DNA of 64,000 nucleotides from Viscum album (Eukaryota > Streptophyta > Magnoliopsida > Santalales > Viscaceae), in assembly GCA_963277665.1 (NCBI GenBank), contig OY728143.1:1119718110-1119782109 (forward strand). The letters run 5' to 3'. Below, in pieces: positions 1 to 13,237 of the stretch. Within the stretch, counting starts at the first letter, position 1; each line of letters opens with the position of its first letter. The notes beneath the pieces are model-generated. The model searched no databases. It saw only the letters and a list, made by a program, of their open reading frames with translations, and was not told the origin of the DNA. Made by a program: the position numbers and the translations under genes.

Positions 1-830
1 TTTCAAATTGGACACATTACTTAAAAAGATGAATTTCAATAAGGGAAGAGTTGATAGAAATATTTACATAAATAAAATTCAAGAGTTTTCCCTCATCTTA
101 ATTTTTTATGTTGATGGAACTATTTTTTATTGAAATTATTAAAGGTATAGTTGTGATTTTATAAATAGATGAAAAATTTATTTGACATTTCCATGCTAGG
201 AGAAATGAAATAATTTCTTAGTTTAAAAACTATACAAAATAATAAACACATTATTCTTTCTCAAAAAAAGTATGCTAATGAACTTTTAAATAAGTTTCGA
301 ATGGAAAATTAAAAACCAGTTTCCACACTGATTTCAGTGGGAACTGGGTGGTATAATTATGTTGAAGGAAAATAATTTGATCAGAAAGTGTTTCAAAAGT
401 TGATTTGATGTTTGTTGTATTTGACTGTCTCAAAAACCTAATGTTCTTTATCTTTTTACATTATGTGCAAGATTTCAGAGTGAACCTAAAGAACAACATT
501 TAATCAATGGAAAAATAATTCTTAGATAAATTAATGGCACCAAAAAAAATTATTCATGTCTAATGGCACATAAATTATTGACATGTTTGGGTATTCATAT
601 GCTAATTTGGAACGAAATGTTGATTATAGAAGATCCATATCTGGTAGTGTTTTCTTTCTGGGGAAAAGTTGTGTTAGTTAGAATACAAATACATAGAATT
701 CAGTAACTCTTAGCACATATGAAATTGAGTATTTTTCTACCACTCAAGCTCCTACCCAACTTATGTGAGTGAGAACTCAGAAATAAGACTTTCTTGTTAA
801 ATAATGTTACCCTTGGTATTGGAATGTGAT
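1..830 (+). pseudogene. Ty1/Copia reverse transcriptase / RNase H relic
   Basis: Broken fragment of a Copia pol gene, entering from beyond the left edge. In shifting plus-strand frames one can read FYVDG near 105-125, which corresponds to the family's YVDD catalytic box with the second Asp lost. SQKKYANELLNKF follows near 257-297, then a stretch like 'LCARFQSEPKEQHL' near 462-500. A stretch near 590-660 reads YANLERNVDYRRSISGSVFF, matching the RNase H segment 'D.DWAGD..DRRSTSG...FLG'. The last recognisable part is LSTYEIEY near 708-735, the usual 'STAEAEY' RNase H motif. Several stops and frameshifts separate the blocks, so it is not functional. The Copia assignment is secure from motif order; the lineage is not resolved. 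The right boundary is approximate. Confidence 0.85.
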
Positions 831-3470
831 AATCAACATAAAATCAATATTACAGGAAATATGACACAAAATTCTCGTTCAAAACATACTGAAATAATGT
901 ACCACTTCATTAATTAGAATGTTGAGAAGAATGAATTGAATATTGAGTATGTTTCTACATCATAACAAGTTACTGAGATTTTCAAAAAAGATATTAAATG
1001 TGCATGATCCGACAAGGCAATTGAAACCCAAAACAATGTAAATAATGATCGATAATTAATTTTTGGATGAATAGATGTTATAAAAGGATCATATATCATA
1101 TTATAAAAAGTTATATTTATCACATATAAATTTATAAAATGATTTAAATCACTATATAGGACTTTAAAATCACATTAAACCCAAAATAATCTTGAGGTAA
1201 GGGGTTTCCTAACACAATTTCCATTTATTAGGTTAAGCTTTAACATCATTGAGTATGTCATGATAATTTTATTTGGTTAGTTATATTTTATTTTTTAGGT
1301 TGTAATTTTATATATTTGATGTGGATTTTAAAATGATACAAATAATCAAATACATAGATTAATCCCTACTTCAATTATACAATATTTATAAGTCACTTCC
1401 TATCAATTACCTTTATTAAAGATATTTTTTAATTATGCAACTAATTTATTTTTTATGGTTAATTTACTACCCCTTTTTCATGTACTATCATGATTTCATA
1501 ATAAATCATGGAATAATATTTTTAATTCATGGTGACTTGATAGAAAATATACCAAGGGGTAAAAAATTTCATAACTCAATTTCTTTTTATTATCTTATAC
1601 TTATTATTCACCAAATTTGATATTCTATTATTATGTTTCAAATAAAGTTTTATATCATGAATTATATTTTAACATATTTTATTTGGGTTTATAGTTGATA
1701 CACTTAATCTATTCATTGAAAAATTCTCACTTCAATGTTATGATCATTTTAATGGTTTATTTCATAATCTAAGTCTAATAAATAATTTTCATTCATGAAT
1801 TTCAATTTAATGAAATTAATTTATAATTATATAATAAATCCATTTATCCTACTTAGCCTTTATTTATTCATAATATTTGTAATATAATAGTTCCATTTTT
1901 CTAATATTTTTTAATTAATGTAATTTAGAATTTTATTAAAAATATTTGGATTCATTTCACTCTTCTGTCAAAAATATGACTTCATCCAAAACCATGATTT
2001 CAAAAAGAAATTAAAAATGTTTTAAAGATTTTAAATATGATTTTTTAAATACTTTTGAACCATTTATTATTTTATACTATATGTTTATAATGAAATATTA
2101 TTATATTTTTTGAAACAACAAATTTTTTGATTTTACCAAAAATGTGAAAGGAATATTTGTTTTATTTGACACTTCATGTACATAATATTTTTTTCCTAAC
2201 CAATAAATTCATCAAAAATTTCATTATATATTTGAAAGGTAATTTTCAAATAAAATTATAATCATAATATTTTGTGAAATTTTAGTTTTAAAAAGTGATT
2301 TTCTAAATGAATAGTAATATTTCCTCAAGAATGTTTTTATAGATACTTTTATTGTGTTTCTATTCAACGATGAAAAAAACCATTTATTTTAACTCTAATT
2401 TGTATAGGTGTAATTGATACCATACATATAATTCCTGAAGATATTTTATAATAAATTTTACAAGGGAATGTATTTATATTCAATTCCATTATTCATTTTT
2501 ATTGTTATTAAAATTTCATTGAAATATTCACCTTACTATGATTGTTGTAGGATAAATTTCCATTAAGTATCCACATTATTTTTCATGGATATTATTTTTC
2601 ATTACACCATATCTCATTTATAAAAATTGATTTTTACTTTGAATATAATTTAATTGATCGATGAAATATTTATAATTCATATTATTTCATCAATGCAGAT
2701 ATTTAATGGTAAGGACAGTTGTTAATGAATTAAATAAATTCTTCGATTTATGTGGAATTATTTGGACATATAGAAATGGGTGGTGCCCAATTATAGATAT
2801 CCCTTGTAGAATCGATGGGTCATATGAGGGAAATCAATATGATATCATGGAATCAATTTGAAAAACCATGTGAGTTTTCACTTATTTGTTTTAAACTATA
2901 TTGAGGATAGATATTAATAGTAGAAATATCATGTTATTCAGACATAATGCCAAATAATTAAGTGTTTCCTTCATTTAGAATTTATTTATTATTATCCATG
3001 GAATTTTTACTAAGATATTTTTTGTGAATTTCATTATCACTTATTAATTACTTGGAATTTGTGTTTAGCTATTTACCCTTCTATATTGACTATTCGATAT
3101 ATGATTATAATAGTCATGTTATTGATTAAATGGAATGAGTTTTCAATTATTCACCTTCCCATATTGATTAATATATATGATATTTTCTCATTGGTATTAT
3201 CTTTAGATTCAATTTCTCTTCATTTTATTGATTATATGTAATGTTTGGTTGATTATTTACATTTAAATATTTTTTATGGTTATTTATTCTACTGTACATA
3301 ACCATTACTATGAATTTTATCATACAATTATTTTTTTCTTTCACTATGATTAAATTATGTGTAATATGATTGATATGAAATTATATTCCAAAGGTGACAA
3401 TGTTACTCTTGGAAAAAATTAATTTTTATTTTGAAAAATAATGTAATAATCATTTATGTATCTATTATAC
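831..3470 (+). other. AT-rich stretch, possible ancient LTR relic
   Basis: No coding motif is visible and the short open frames look like chance. Near 1192 there is CTTGAGGTAAGGGGTTTCC, which closely resembles the conserved LTR motif of elements A, C and D. Near 2780 a GGGTGGTGCC block resembles a block at 13105 in the LTR of element A. This suggests, weakly, a much older plus-strand LTR of the same superfamily. No LTR start, end or duplication could be fixed. Confidence 0.3.
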
Positions 3471-6400
3471 CGCGGAAACTAAACGATTTGGCCCATTAGG
3501 AGGTGATTCCTTTTATCTTTTGATAATGTAATAAAGTATAAAATAGTGTAGACTACTGAATTTTCGGTCACTATAATAACATGGTCCACTTACTTATAAA
3601 TGAATACATCCCCACTGTGTGGTTTTTTATCCCACTCACACATGACATCGTTTTTATTATCAAATAAAGAATGAAAAATGGTATGAAATTATACTCATTA
3701 AATTTTGAATAACAAGGTATTTTAAAATTAAGGGACTATTATCCATTTAAAAATATAATAAGCTTTTACTAACTATATGAAATATCACTTGTTATTTCAT
3801 GAGTCCCTCTTAGTGTATATGGATTTCTCTTCTTCCTCTTATGTAAAAATCAAATGGGATTTATTAATCTCTAAGACTTCAATAACATAATAAAATATAC
3901 AAGATCACTCACTCCTCTTAACATGGATAATGTTTGACACATGTATTTCAAATATTATCTATTATTATAACAAATTTTTTACCTTTTCATTGATTCTTGG
4001 AATTATTATTCTATATGAAGCACCAAGTATGATTTTTCTTCTCCTTTGATGCTTTGGAATTTCCAAATGTTTCTCTATCAGAACTATTTATTGACACAAT
4101 AGTTTTCTATATAATTTATGTGTCAAACCACCATATCATACTCAATCTTATCATATATATATATTCAATATACATTAATATTATTATATTTATTAAATTT
4201 CCCATTAGAAAAGATATTCAATCATCCTTTTATTTTTTTAATGTCTTTGCCTCATATTTATTTACTCACATTAAATAGTATCTCCAGTTATTTTATTTAA
4301 ATATTATTTTTTAAAACTCCAATATTCTCAGTGTTTTAATCTCCATCAATATTCTAAAGAAAATTTGACATTAAATTTATCTTATAATATTAGACCCTCA
4401 CATTCTCACCCAATACATTATTTAAACCCCCCTCATAATTCTCTTTATGAATTTATTTTATTTATCCTTAATTTTTTTCATGTGGTTTTTTAATACCTAT
4501 GATCACATGTTCCAAAAAAAACATACAATAATAATCTTTATTAAAACTCTAATGATAATTGAAATTCTCTTTTACCTATGATGTTTATATATCCATTGAT
4601 TTTTATTAACTTTACTCATCCTTCTGTATATTATGTATTATACTTCATTCAATAATTATAGACACAAATTATTCATATGAAATTATTTATTCTTCATATG
4701 GATAACAAATTCATTAGATTATTTATTTTCTTCTATGATATGTTGTGATGTGTGCATGCATCATGGCTTAAATATTGTATATTTGCAATGCACAACCTTC
4801 CTGAATTCTAATCAACACACCACTCTATATTTTGTTCCCCTATCACATTTATTCCAATAATTAATCTATTAGAATCACGATGTTTTTCATTGTGATATTT
4901 TGATCACTATAGGGTATCCTAACATCATCATATTTTTATCGATGAAAATATAATTTATATTAAATATAGATTCTTTAATGTGTTCTATTAAATTTTTCGT
5001 AATTACCATGATTTGAGGAATGAAATGTTAAATCATTGAATATCGAATCACTCAACATCAAAATATCACATACAGGGAATGTATGTCGATACCTAGATTC
5101 ATATGATGTGATGTACCAGTCAAAAAACCATAAATGATAATCCTCATTGTTAGCATGATATTTATATGATTAAAGTAGGTTCGGTTGATAGATATACTTT
5201 CTTGTCCCTCACAATTGCTCAATGACTTACAACTAACTATGATCATCATGTGGTAGCTATTCACAGTCGATCATCATAAAACCTGAAAATATAGAGTCAT
5301 TGATGGTAGAACCCCAGGATAAGATTGTCTATATTGTTAATCATTAAATAAAAAAACTATCTAATGTTTCATGACAGTTTATCACAGAAGACGATTCACA
5401 CATAGAATATACTTACAAATAAAAGTGATGTGAAAATATTCATACATAATAATTTCATCTCATCTTATGTTTAGTTCTTCTCAACATAATATGGTCTATA
5501 AATCTACTTCAAGGGTTTCATTAAATCTTATAACATTATTATAGATCCAAACCTATCATTTGTTATATTATACACTTCTTGTATCTGATCAATCAAATTC
5601 ATAGGAAACCCAACTTCTAATGTTTGAAGATAATGACTACATGATGAAATAGTGTGTCTTCATACAACAAGACTGATTACATTCTGTATGTATGATTTAA
5701 AGTAGTTGAATAGTACACATCCTTACATTTTCATTAATAGAATATACTCTCAGCCTCATTCCTCTTAATAAAAAAGGTAGTTGAATTAACATTTCATCCA
5801 TAGAACTACGACGACTCACAAATTGACCTGACACATGCATGGACATCTTTGTCTCCATATATGGTGGATCATTTTCCTTATAAACACTATATGAATTTTG
5901 TTGATGTGACGTTCCTTGTCTACCTTGGTCATAATCACTTCATCCATAATTCATATTCTCATCTTCTGAGTCCTGTTACACTTCAGATAGTTATTGTGTG
6001 TCAGTTGCTAGCCTAAGCTGTAGATGGGCCCGATCTTATGGATGGCCCATGTAGGACCATATTAATTGATAAATACAAAAATTGACACTTATAATTATTC
6101 TATGTATAAAATTAAAATGACACATAATAATTTCAATGTTACCTATAGTCGACATGTTTTAGAAAATTTCCACTTTTCAAAAACCATATCACGTGTCTTT
6201 GATCCCAATATACCATATATCCAATCATCATAATTAATTCCATATTCATATATGTATATACTCAATTGAAATATTCTATTTAAAAGAATTATTGATATTA
6301 ATTTTCATTCTTCATAGATATATACTAATATTTATTATATATACATTATTGAATAGTAAAATATCAAATAATTTTTTCTACCGATAATGAATATAACATG

Positions 6401-9157
6401 AAATATTCAATGAAAAGAAATTATTCAACTTATAACATTTACCATAATTATTTGGAATATCATGATACTTATAATCCTTTCTTATTCTTTACATATTGGT
6501 ATAAATGGAGGAAAAATACAATACAACATAATGTGGGTTCAATAGTTAGAGCTTTTTCCTATCCCTGATGGGACTCTCTATATGCGAATAAAATGAGTGT
6601 GATTGTTATCCCACACTAATGGGAATCTAATTGAGTAAAAAATGTGTTTTAGTGTGACACCTAAAACCCACCTTCAATAGACCAAATTTTGGTGACTATC
6701 CCCGATGGAATATCAATGTATATTTATGGAATGAATTATTCTTTTCAAATAGAAACATTGTATCACCATGTATAATATATATATATATATACATATATTA
6801 CCATAAACGAAATTTATAATATAAATATACGGGTTTCATTTTCGAAATATCACCAAATGTTTAAATATAATGAAGTATTTTGAACCTCATCATCGTTTTT
6901 GTTGGTGTAAAACATGTTGTAGTGAATTTCACTGCCCTTTGGATTTATGTATGTTAGTGTATGTGTTATGTGATATCGTATGAATAAAATACAATCACCT
7001 ATTATAAGTTATCATATTTTTTGGATTATATTATAATGATGTTTGGAGGATTTTGAATTCGTATATTGATTATATATGTTTAAAAAATCCTTATTTGTAC
7101 TGAACCACGAATTCCAAGTATTATGATGGTTTGGAACATTTGTGAAATTTGTTATCACTAATGGGCGAGAATTTTTGTTCGAAGGATTATTTTTGGTGTC
7201 TATAAAATGAGGTTAAATATTTTTTTCAAGAAGTAACATGAATATTTAATTGGTCGAAGTGCGAATTTCCATAAATGAATTTATCTCCCTCCCCACTCGC
7301 TCATTCCCTCCCACTCTCCCTATCATTTTCTCAAATGTTCTAGTATACTGTAAGGAAGAGAGGGACCTTACAAAAAACTCAGAGATGGTTATACTAGGAC
7401 TGATGAGACTACTATCTACCTATAAATTATTTTATTAATCTTTTCTAAAGATATTGGACAATTTATATCATTAGAGAAACGAATTATGTTCATTATTTAT
7501 ATTATAAAAACCAATTGAATGGAATGATCATATGGAATTATATTTTTTGGTTGGTTATTTCCATTCTGTTTGGAAAATAATTTTCCATTTAAAACTATTT
7601 AGTTGAATAAAATAAGCTTCCAGATTATTTGGATTAGATATTTTGAATAAGTGAATAAACAATGAATATTTATTTTTTCATAACAATGACAAGATTTTTC
7701 AAAAAGAGTCAATGTTTTGATGTTTTCAACATCCACAATATCTTCTAAATGATAAACATGCATAGTTTCATATATATTGGTTTATAAAAAATAGGTATGG
7801 GATTGATTTATAAAATATAAATCATCTTAAGAAAATTATATTGTATAATGGTTTACTAGTAAAATTTTAGTGGTTAGTATATAAAAATGATTTTTATAAC
7901 GAAAATACAGTGTGATTAGATGAAACCATGTTATGTTTTTAAAAGTGCTACTTCTTATAGATCTATTTGAAACTATTTACCAATAAAAAGTGATTATGGA
8001 TTTCTTAATTAAATTGTTGTCACTGGGGATAAATTACATCATTGTTTATAAGAAAAATAGTAATAGTTTCATAATGTTAAATAAGAATTATTTTTCTTAA
8101 CTCAAAATGGGTATATACGCAATCTGAGGTGGATTTTAAAACATAATCATAATTTTTTAATGGGATATGATCTATATTTACTGTATATTTTATAGGGTGA
8201 ATTTATAAATGTTTTATAAATTGAAAATAATGTGAAATTAAAAATTGTTTATAATTATTTATAAAAAATTAATAAATGATAACATGAAATGTTCATATTA
8301 ATTCTTTTTTGATCATTTATTTAAACCAATTTTTTTTTATTGTTTTGATTAATGATTTAATAAAATGAAATATATTTTAACTATTTCATATAATATTTTT
8401 TCCTAAAACATGAAATAATTATATGATAATAATTTTTTTTCATCAAACGTTACATATTTAGGAAAATAATGGAGTTTATAATTTATTCAATGAAAAATAA
8501 TAGTCTAAAAGATCTCATGTTAAAATAAATTTGAAATCTTCATGAATATTTATGTTATTAAATATTCATTAAGCCTATCTAAATTATTAAGTCATTATAA
8601 TTGATTTATTTATAAAACAATTATAATTGTTTTTTTGAAGACCAAATTTAAGGAATTATTATTTATTAAACTTATTCTCGACTTTATTATTCTGGTATAA
8701 AAGTTTTATATTATCAATGGATAAATGATTTTGTTTAATGTGTTAAAATGATTATTAAAAAGTTCATACCATTCATATAAGTAGTTACATATTAAGTAAA
8801 TCATAAGATTGAATTGTCTTCAACCATGAAAATGATTTTTTATGGGTTATATGAATGAAATTAAATGTTCATTAAGATTTCTTTATATAAGGAATTTGGA
8901 TAGTATTGGGTTTTACTTTTATGTTATCTAGTTTTCCCTTAATTGTTAGACTTTAGTTTATACTTTCCATTGCATTGGGAGATTAAAAACTATTTAATAA
9001 TTAGGGGTGATTATCCCTCTAACTATTAAAATTTTGTAGGGATTTTAGTTCTATATTATTCTAATTCATCATATGAAAATTTCTCATGTACCTTGTTAAT
9101 AGGATTCATATTAGATATGTGTGAATGTAATTGGGTTTTATTTTTTTGTAAGTAACA
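3471..9157. other. Unassigned AT-rich intergenic sequence
   Basis: Nothing in this stretch could be assigned to a gene or a transposon family. Open frames are short and lack family motifs on either strand. The part at about 5040-6060 is less AT-rich and contains a GGGCCCGATC segment near 6026; it may be a decayed transposon, but no protein motif was recognised. Near 7280-7330 there is a pyrimidine-rich CTCCCTCCCC tract. The rest is long A/T runs. Confidence 0.4.
6775..6791. repeat. AT dinucleotide microsatellite
   Basis: A short uninterrupted AT run in AT-rich sequence. Confidence 0.8.
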
Positions 9158-9162
9158 CAAAT
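9158..9162. repeat. Target-site duplication of element A, left copy
   Basis: CAAAT immediately before the TGTAACACC start of the left LTR; the same five bases follow the right LTR at 20620-20624. Five bases is the normal Gypsy duplication length. Confidence 0.9.
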
Positions 9163-10256
9163 TGTAACACCCCAGGTAAATAAAGAATATGAAATTTTTA
9201 TATTTATCCATATTTGTTAATAAAATGTTAATATTAATTTAAAGGGAACGCTATGCTCGATGGCTTACCCAATACGCAACAACAAGTTCCTTTGAAATAT
9301 TACATTGCACTCCAATAATAAAATAATTTTATGTTAACACCTAGCCATTGTAATGACGGGAACTAACTAAAAAATGATTATATATGTTTTTCAAATATTT
9401 TTACTTTTTACAATAAATGTTAGAGGATTAAAAATGCGAATGAATCCAATTTTAAGCGTAATCATTCTAATATTCTTTAAAAGGTCGATTAACTGCCTTT
9501 TGATGGAGAACCCCTTTTAAATCCACTTTTTGACAATTTTATGTGTTATATATGACAAAATTAAATTCTTCTTTAGGATCGGGACATCAAAATTTACTTT
9601 GTGTAAATTTTCGGTATTTTTCCGATAAAGTTCATTTTTTAATAAATAGTGAAAATGTTGTATTTTAATTCAAAACCACTTTTTAATCTAATTTATTTAT
9701 ATGATTAGATTATCTTTTGAATTGTTTTTAAAGTGAAATTAGAATATATTTTTACCATTTAATCAAATAGTGGTCACAGAAGTTAATTTCACTTTGAAAT
9801 TGGACTTAAACTAGTGTCAATCTTTTAATAGATATTATTTCTTAAAAACACGCTATTTGTTTTGACAGCGGGATTTAATTTTTAAATTAATTTATGCAGC
9901 TTATATGATTTTAATTTTTTAAAATAGACATCATTTTTGAATTCGGAATATCAAATATAGCTTAGGGTGAATTTTTTGTATTTTTCTGAAAAACTTCAAT
10001 TTTTGATGAATAGTGAAACCACTAAGTGGTAGTTTAAAAACTGATTTTTCGATTAAATGAAACATTACCACTTCTGTGATTTGAATTTCAAAAATCCGAC
10101 ATTCATGGTTTTCATTAGGATGTAAAATGTGGTTCAATGGGATTAAAATAATTTTTTTGGTGAATAGTAACTTTTACGTTTTTAATAGCGATTAGAGATA
10201 ATTAGTGTAATTTAAGGTAAAAATAATGTTCTAATAATATAAAATGACCTTTCCAC

Positions 10257-10340
10257 ATGTCTTACCATTATTTGATGAGTCATGTCCGACCAAGACAATC
10301 CATGGGTCAACTTGGGGACCCCATGGAGCCACTTTGGTTG
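10257..10340 (+). other. Conserved U3 block shared by elements A and B
   Basis: The block with TTGGGGACCCCATGGAGCC near 10311 recurs at 17191 in the right LTR of A. It also occurs inverted in both LTRs of B, near 44700 and 50180. It contains a GGGGACCCC palindrome in one A copy and in B. Its preservation across otherwise diverged LTRs suggests a U3 regulatory function. Open frames across it read alike in both A LTRs, but they have no known protein match and are not called genes. Confidence 0.6.
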
Positions 10341-10769
10341 GAAAATGACATTAATACCTTTTTATTTGAAGTTAAAATTAAAATGTCACAAACATGTGTT
10401 GTTTTACTAAAACAATTTTTAAATGGGGTTATAAAAGTCATATTTTTGACTATAAATATTAATTATAAAGATGAAAATATTTCCTGCATAATGATAATTT
10501 TTTTATAATTTTTAGATATTAAATAAATTAATTTATTTATGACACAGTGATGATGCATTGATTACCTCATAAATGAACGATTTAAATAAAATGAGAAGAT
10601 AGGGTGAAATATAAGTCTTAAACTTGTCAAAAACCTATTGTATGGGTGGATTTAGAAACCTTATCACTGTATCCTTGAAATATATCCTTTTGGGACCTTT
10701 AAAATCTGAAAATCATTTTATAATAAAGTAATATTTTATAAATTTCCAAGAGTGCCCCTCCTCTCCTCT

Positions 10770-10776
10770 TATAAAT
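10770..10776 (+). promoter_or_regulatory. TATA box of the 5' LTR of element A
   Basis: TATAAAT in the context CTCTTATAAATGGCCCCC, followed by a C/T-rich leader. The equivalent site at 17649 is TATAAAA, and element B has TATAAAAGGCCCCC in both LTRs. Position and conservation support this as the core promoter of the element. Confidence 0.8.
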
Positions 10777-11124
10777 GGCCCCCACCTCTACCACCTTACA
10801 CACACCTCTAAAGCATTTGGCTCGGCCAAACCCTACCCATTTCATCTCTCCACATCCCTCTCTTCATCATTGAATCCACACTTTGGGAATAATCCTTTCC
10901 AAAGAAGCCTTTGAGCTCAAATCAAAGAGAGTTACCTGATTTAAAGGTAATGTCTTCCCTTGTGTTCTTTTGTTTTATTTTGCTTCTCCAACCCTCTAAA
11001 ATCTTTTAACCCTTTCTTTTTTAACAAAAACAGTATCTTAAATATACTAGGATGTTTTTATGTGAAATATTCGAGCTACACATACACACACCTTCATCTA
11101 ATGGTTAAAGAACATACTGTTTCT

Positions 11125-11560
11125 ATGGATGGCGAATTTCTGCCTCACGAAACGATGATTGTTCAATCTTCTCTTAACACCGTTCATGGTGGCCATTATG
11201 ATGTCACTATATTTTATATATGATATATATGGTATTTATGTTTTCTATATTCTTCTGAATTTTGTATTTAAAACATGACTTTATTCTTTTCATGTTGTGC
11301 AAATGCGATAATTTCATACGAGGAAGTGTGGATTACCGCCCCCTCAAGTGATGTGATTCATTCATGTAAAACATGGAATGTATAAAGAATGAAATTAATG
11401 AAAATATTTGACCTATATATCATTTATATTATTCTGTAATTATAATATATATATATCTCTCAATTATTGTTTCTTCCATTAATATGACAACGAAATGAAA
11501 GTAGCGTTCATGCGTACGTACGGCCTACCGTCTCCATGAACAGTGTATTTCATTTATTTT
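11125..11560 (+). repeat. Three-unit diverged LTR block with ~195-bp spacing
   Basis: A motif of the type CTCA.GAA..GATG recurs at 11143, 11342 and 11532, spaced 199 and 190 bp. The third copy lies in a segment with GTTCATG and CATGAAC arms flanking CGTACGTACG. Element D carries equivalents near 57907, 58109 and 58300. Element B lacks the whole block. Homology between the units is by eye and limited to the core. Confidence 0.55.
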
Positions 11561-11881
11561 TATCTCCAAATGTTATGGAGTAGTATAAAATGAATATTTA
11601 CTGGATATATATGATATTTAAATCATTAATACTATTCTGGAGATGATTTACTTATAACTACATGGACAATCATTTTCAAACAAGTTCATTTTTGACTCCT
11701 GTACTAAACATCGACAAAAACGTCTGATATGAACTCACATTATTAACCAATTATTATAATATTATAATATGTGATATGAACTGAATAATAATCTTTAAAA
11801 GAGGTCCTTAAGAAATTATAAATTGACCAATGTTTATTATTCCGGAATATAAAGAAACAAACAAGACAAGTCGGACTTGAG

Positions 11882-12667
11882 GTAAGGGATCCTACCCCTC
11901 TCTTTCTTTTTAAGCACTCTCTTTTATGTATTTCCCTTTATGCTCATCTTTATTATGTTAGGGGATGTTATTTTATATTCCTCTTACTTTACTTTTTATG
12001 TTCATATGATTAGAGACCCTATTTTATCTCATCAAACCATTTTTGGAAGTTTTAAGTGGCGTTGTTAGGCTGCCGAGTTTTCGTAAGGGATTTTTCATCT
12101 CGCTTTTATTCCCGTGACATTTATGCTATGTTTGACACTATTTCCTTTGAGTGGTGTATTTACTGCCCATTATTATACACTTTTTGTAGTATAATTTCAA
12201 TTATTGGTATTTAAATCTTCATTGTATGACCCTTCTTCCATGGGGAGTACGTTTCAAAAGTTACCCAAGTCGGTAAGGGAACCTTTCACCCTCCTCTTTC
12301 TAAAAGACTTCTTTTGTTATGTATCTTAATTCTCATAATATTATGTTGGGATATGTTCTTCTATATCCTTATTTATGTAAATTTTATTTACAAGTGATGA
12401 GATACCATTTTTATCTCTCATCAACTCATTTTCTGAATTTTGAAGTGACGTCACTAGGTTGTCGAATTTTTGCAAGGGAACTTCTTAACCCAATTTTGAT
12501 TCTTTGGGGTAAACTTGTACTCCTTGAATATGTAATTCTATGAATATGTGTGAATTAAATATTATTTTTTTACACTTAATATCCACTTATATTTTGTGTA
12601 TTCATTTTTCACACATAATTATGTAATTGATTTATCCTTAATCTAAGGATACCGTCTTTGTAAGGGA
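11882..12667 (+). repeat. Five GTAAGGG-type motifs in the LTR, spaced 188-201 bp
   Basis: GTAAGGGA or GCAAGGGA, followed by a C/T-rich stretch, occurs at 11882, 12083, 12273, 12472 and 12660. The spacings are 201, 190, 199 and 188 bp. The same set recurs in the right LTR. Sequence between the cores is diverged, so this is an ancient tandem array rather than a fresh expansion. Each core resembles a plant 5' splice site. Confidence 0.7.
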
Positions 12668-13162
12668 CTTTGTCTCAATCTCTTTTCATTGAGGCGTATT
12701 TTGTTTATACAAAACTTTCTTTATACAGTGTATAAACCCCTTTGACTTTGACTTTTATTCAAAATGAATCTTTTTTATATGAATCATTTTACTAAAAGAC
12801 AAAATGTATGTTTCTTTTAAAGTACGCGGTGACAACGACCTTTCCTCCACCGCGAGTATTATTTGATCATTGGCTTCCTCAACAAGCCGTAATATTTTTT
12901 AAAAGTAAATAAATACCATATACTATTTTATGTTTTTTGGTATTAAAGATGGTACTGATAATGGATTTGTTAAGTCAATATATTTAAGTGATATATTGTG
13001 ATTGAAATATGGAAATGTTTTCTTTCATTTATAATTTTTTTATGTATTATGATTTTGTAATGGTACTTGGACATTTTTCGTGTGGTTACGTGATAAACCA
13101 TATGATGGGTGGTGCCGTGAATACCAGGATGGGTGGTTACGTTATAACCTCCAATGCATTTG

Positions 13163-13237
13163 GTATGGAAGTCAGCCGTATGGCTATTCCATTAAGTATG
13201 TGTGGAAGTCAACCGTATGGTTATTCCATTTAAGTAT
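13163..13237 (+). repeat. 36-bp direct repeat dimer near the LTR 3' end
   Basis: Two adjacent copies of a unit containing GGAAGTCA.CCGTATGG and TATTCCATT, with GGAAGTC at 13167 and 13203. The same dimer is present in the right LTR near 20040-20110, with small changes. Confidence 0.75.

Noticed and set aside
10257..10508. Protein-coding gene in the U3 of element A (also at 17155)
   Set aside because: The reading is similar in both LTRs only because the LTRs are copies; there is no known motif and it lies in AT-rich U3.
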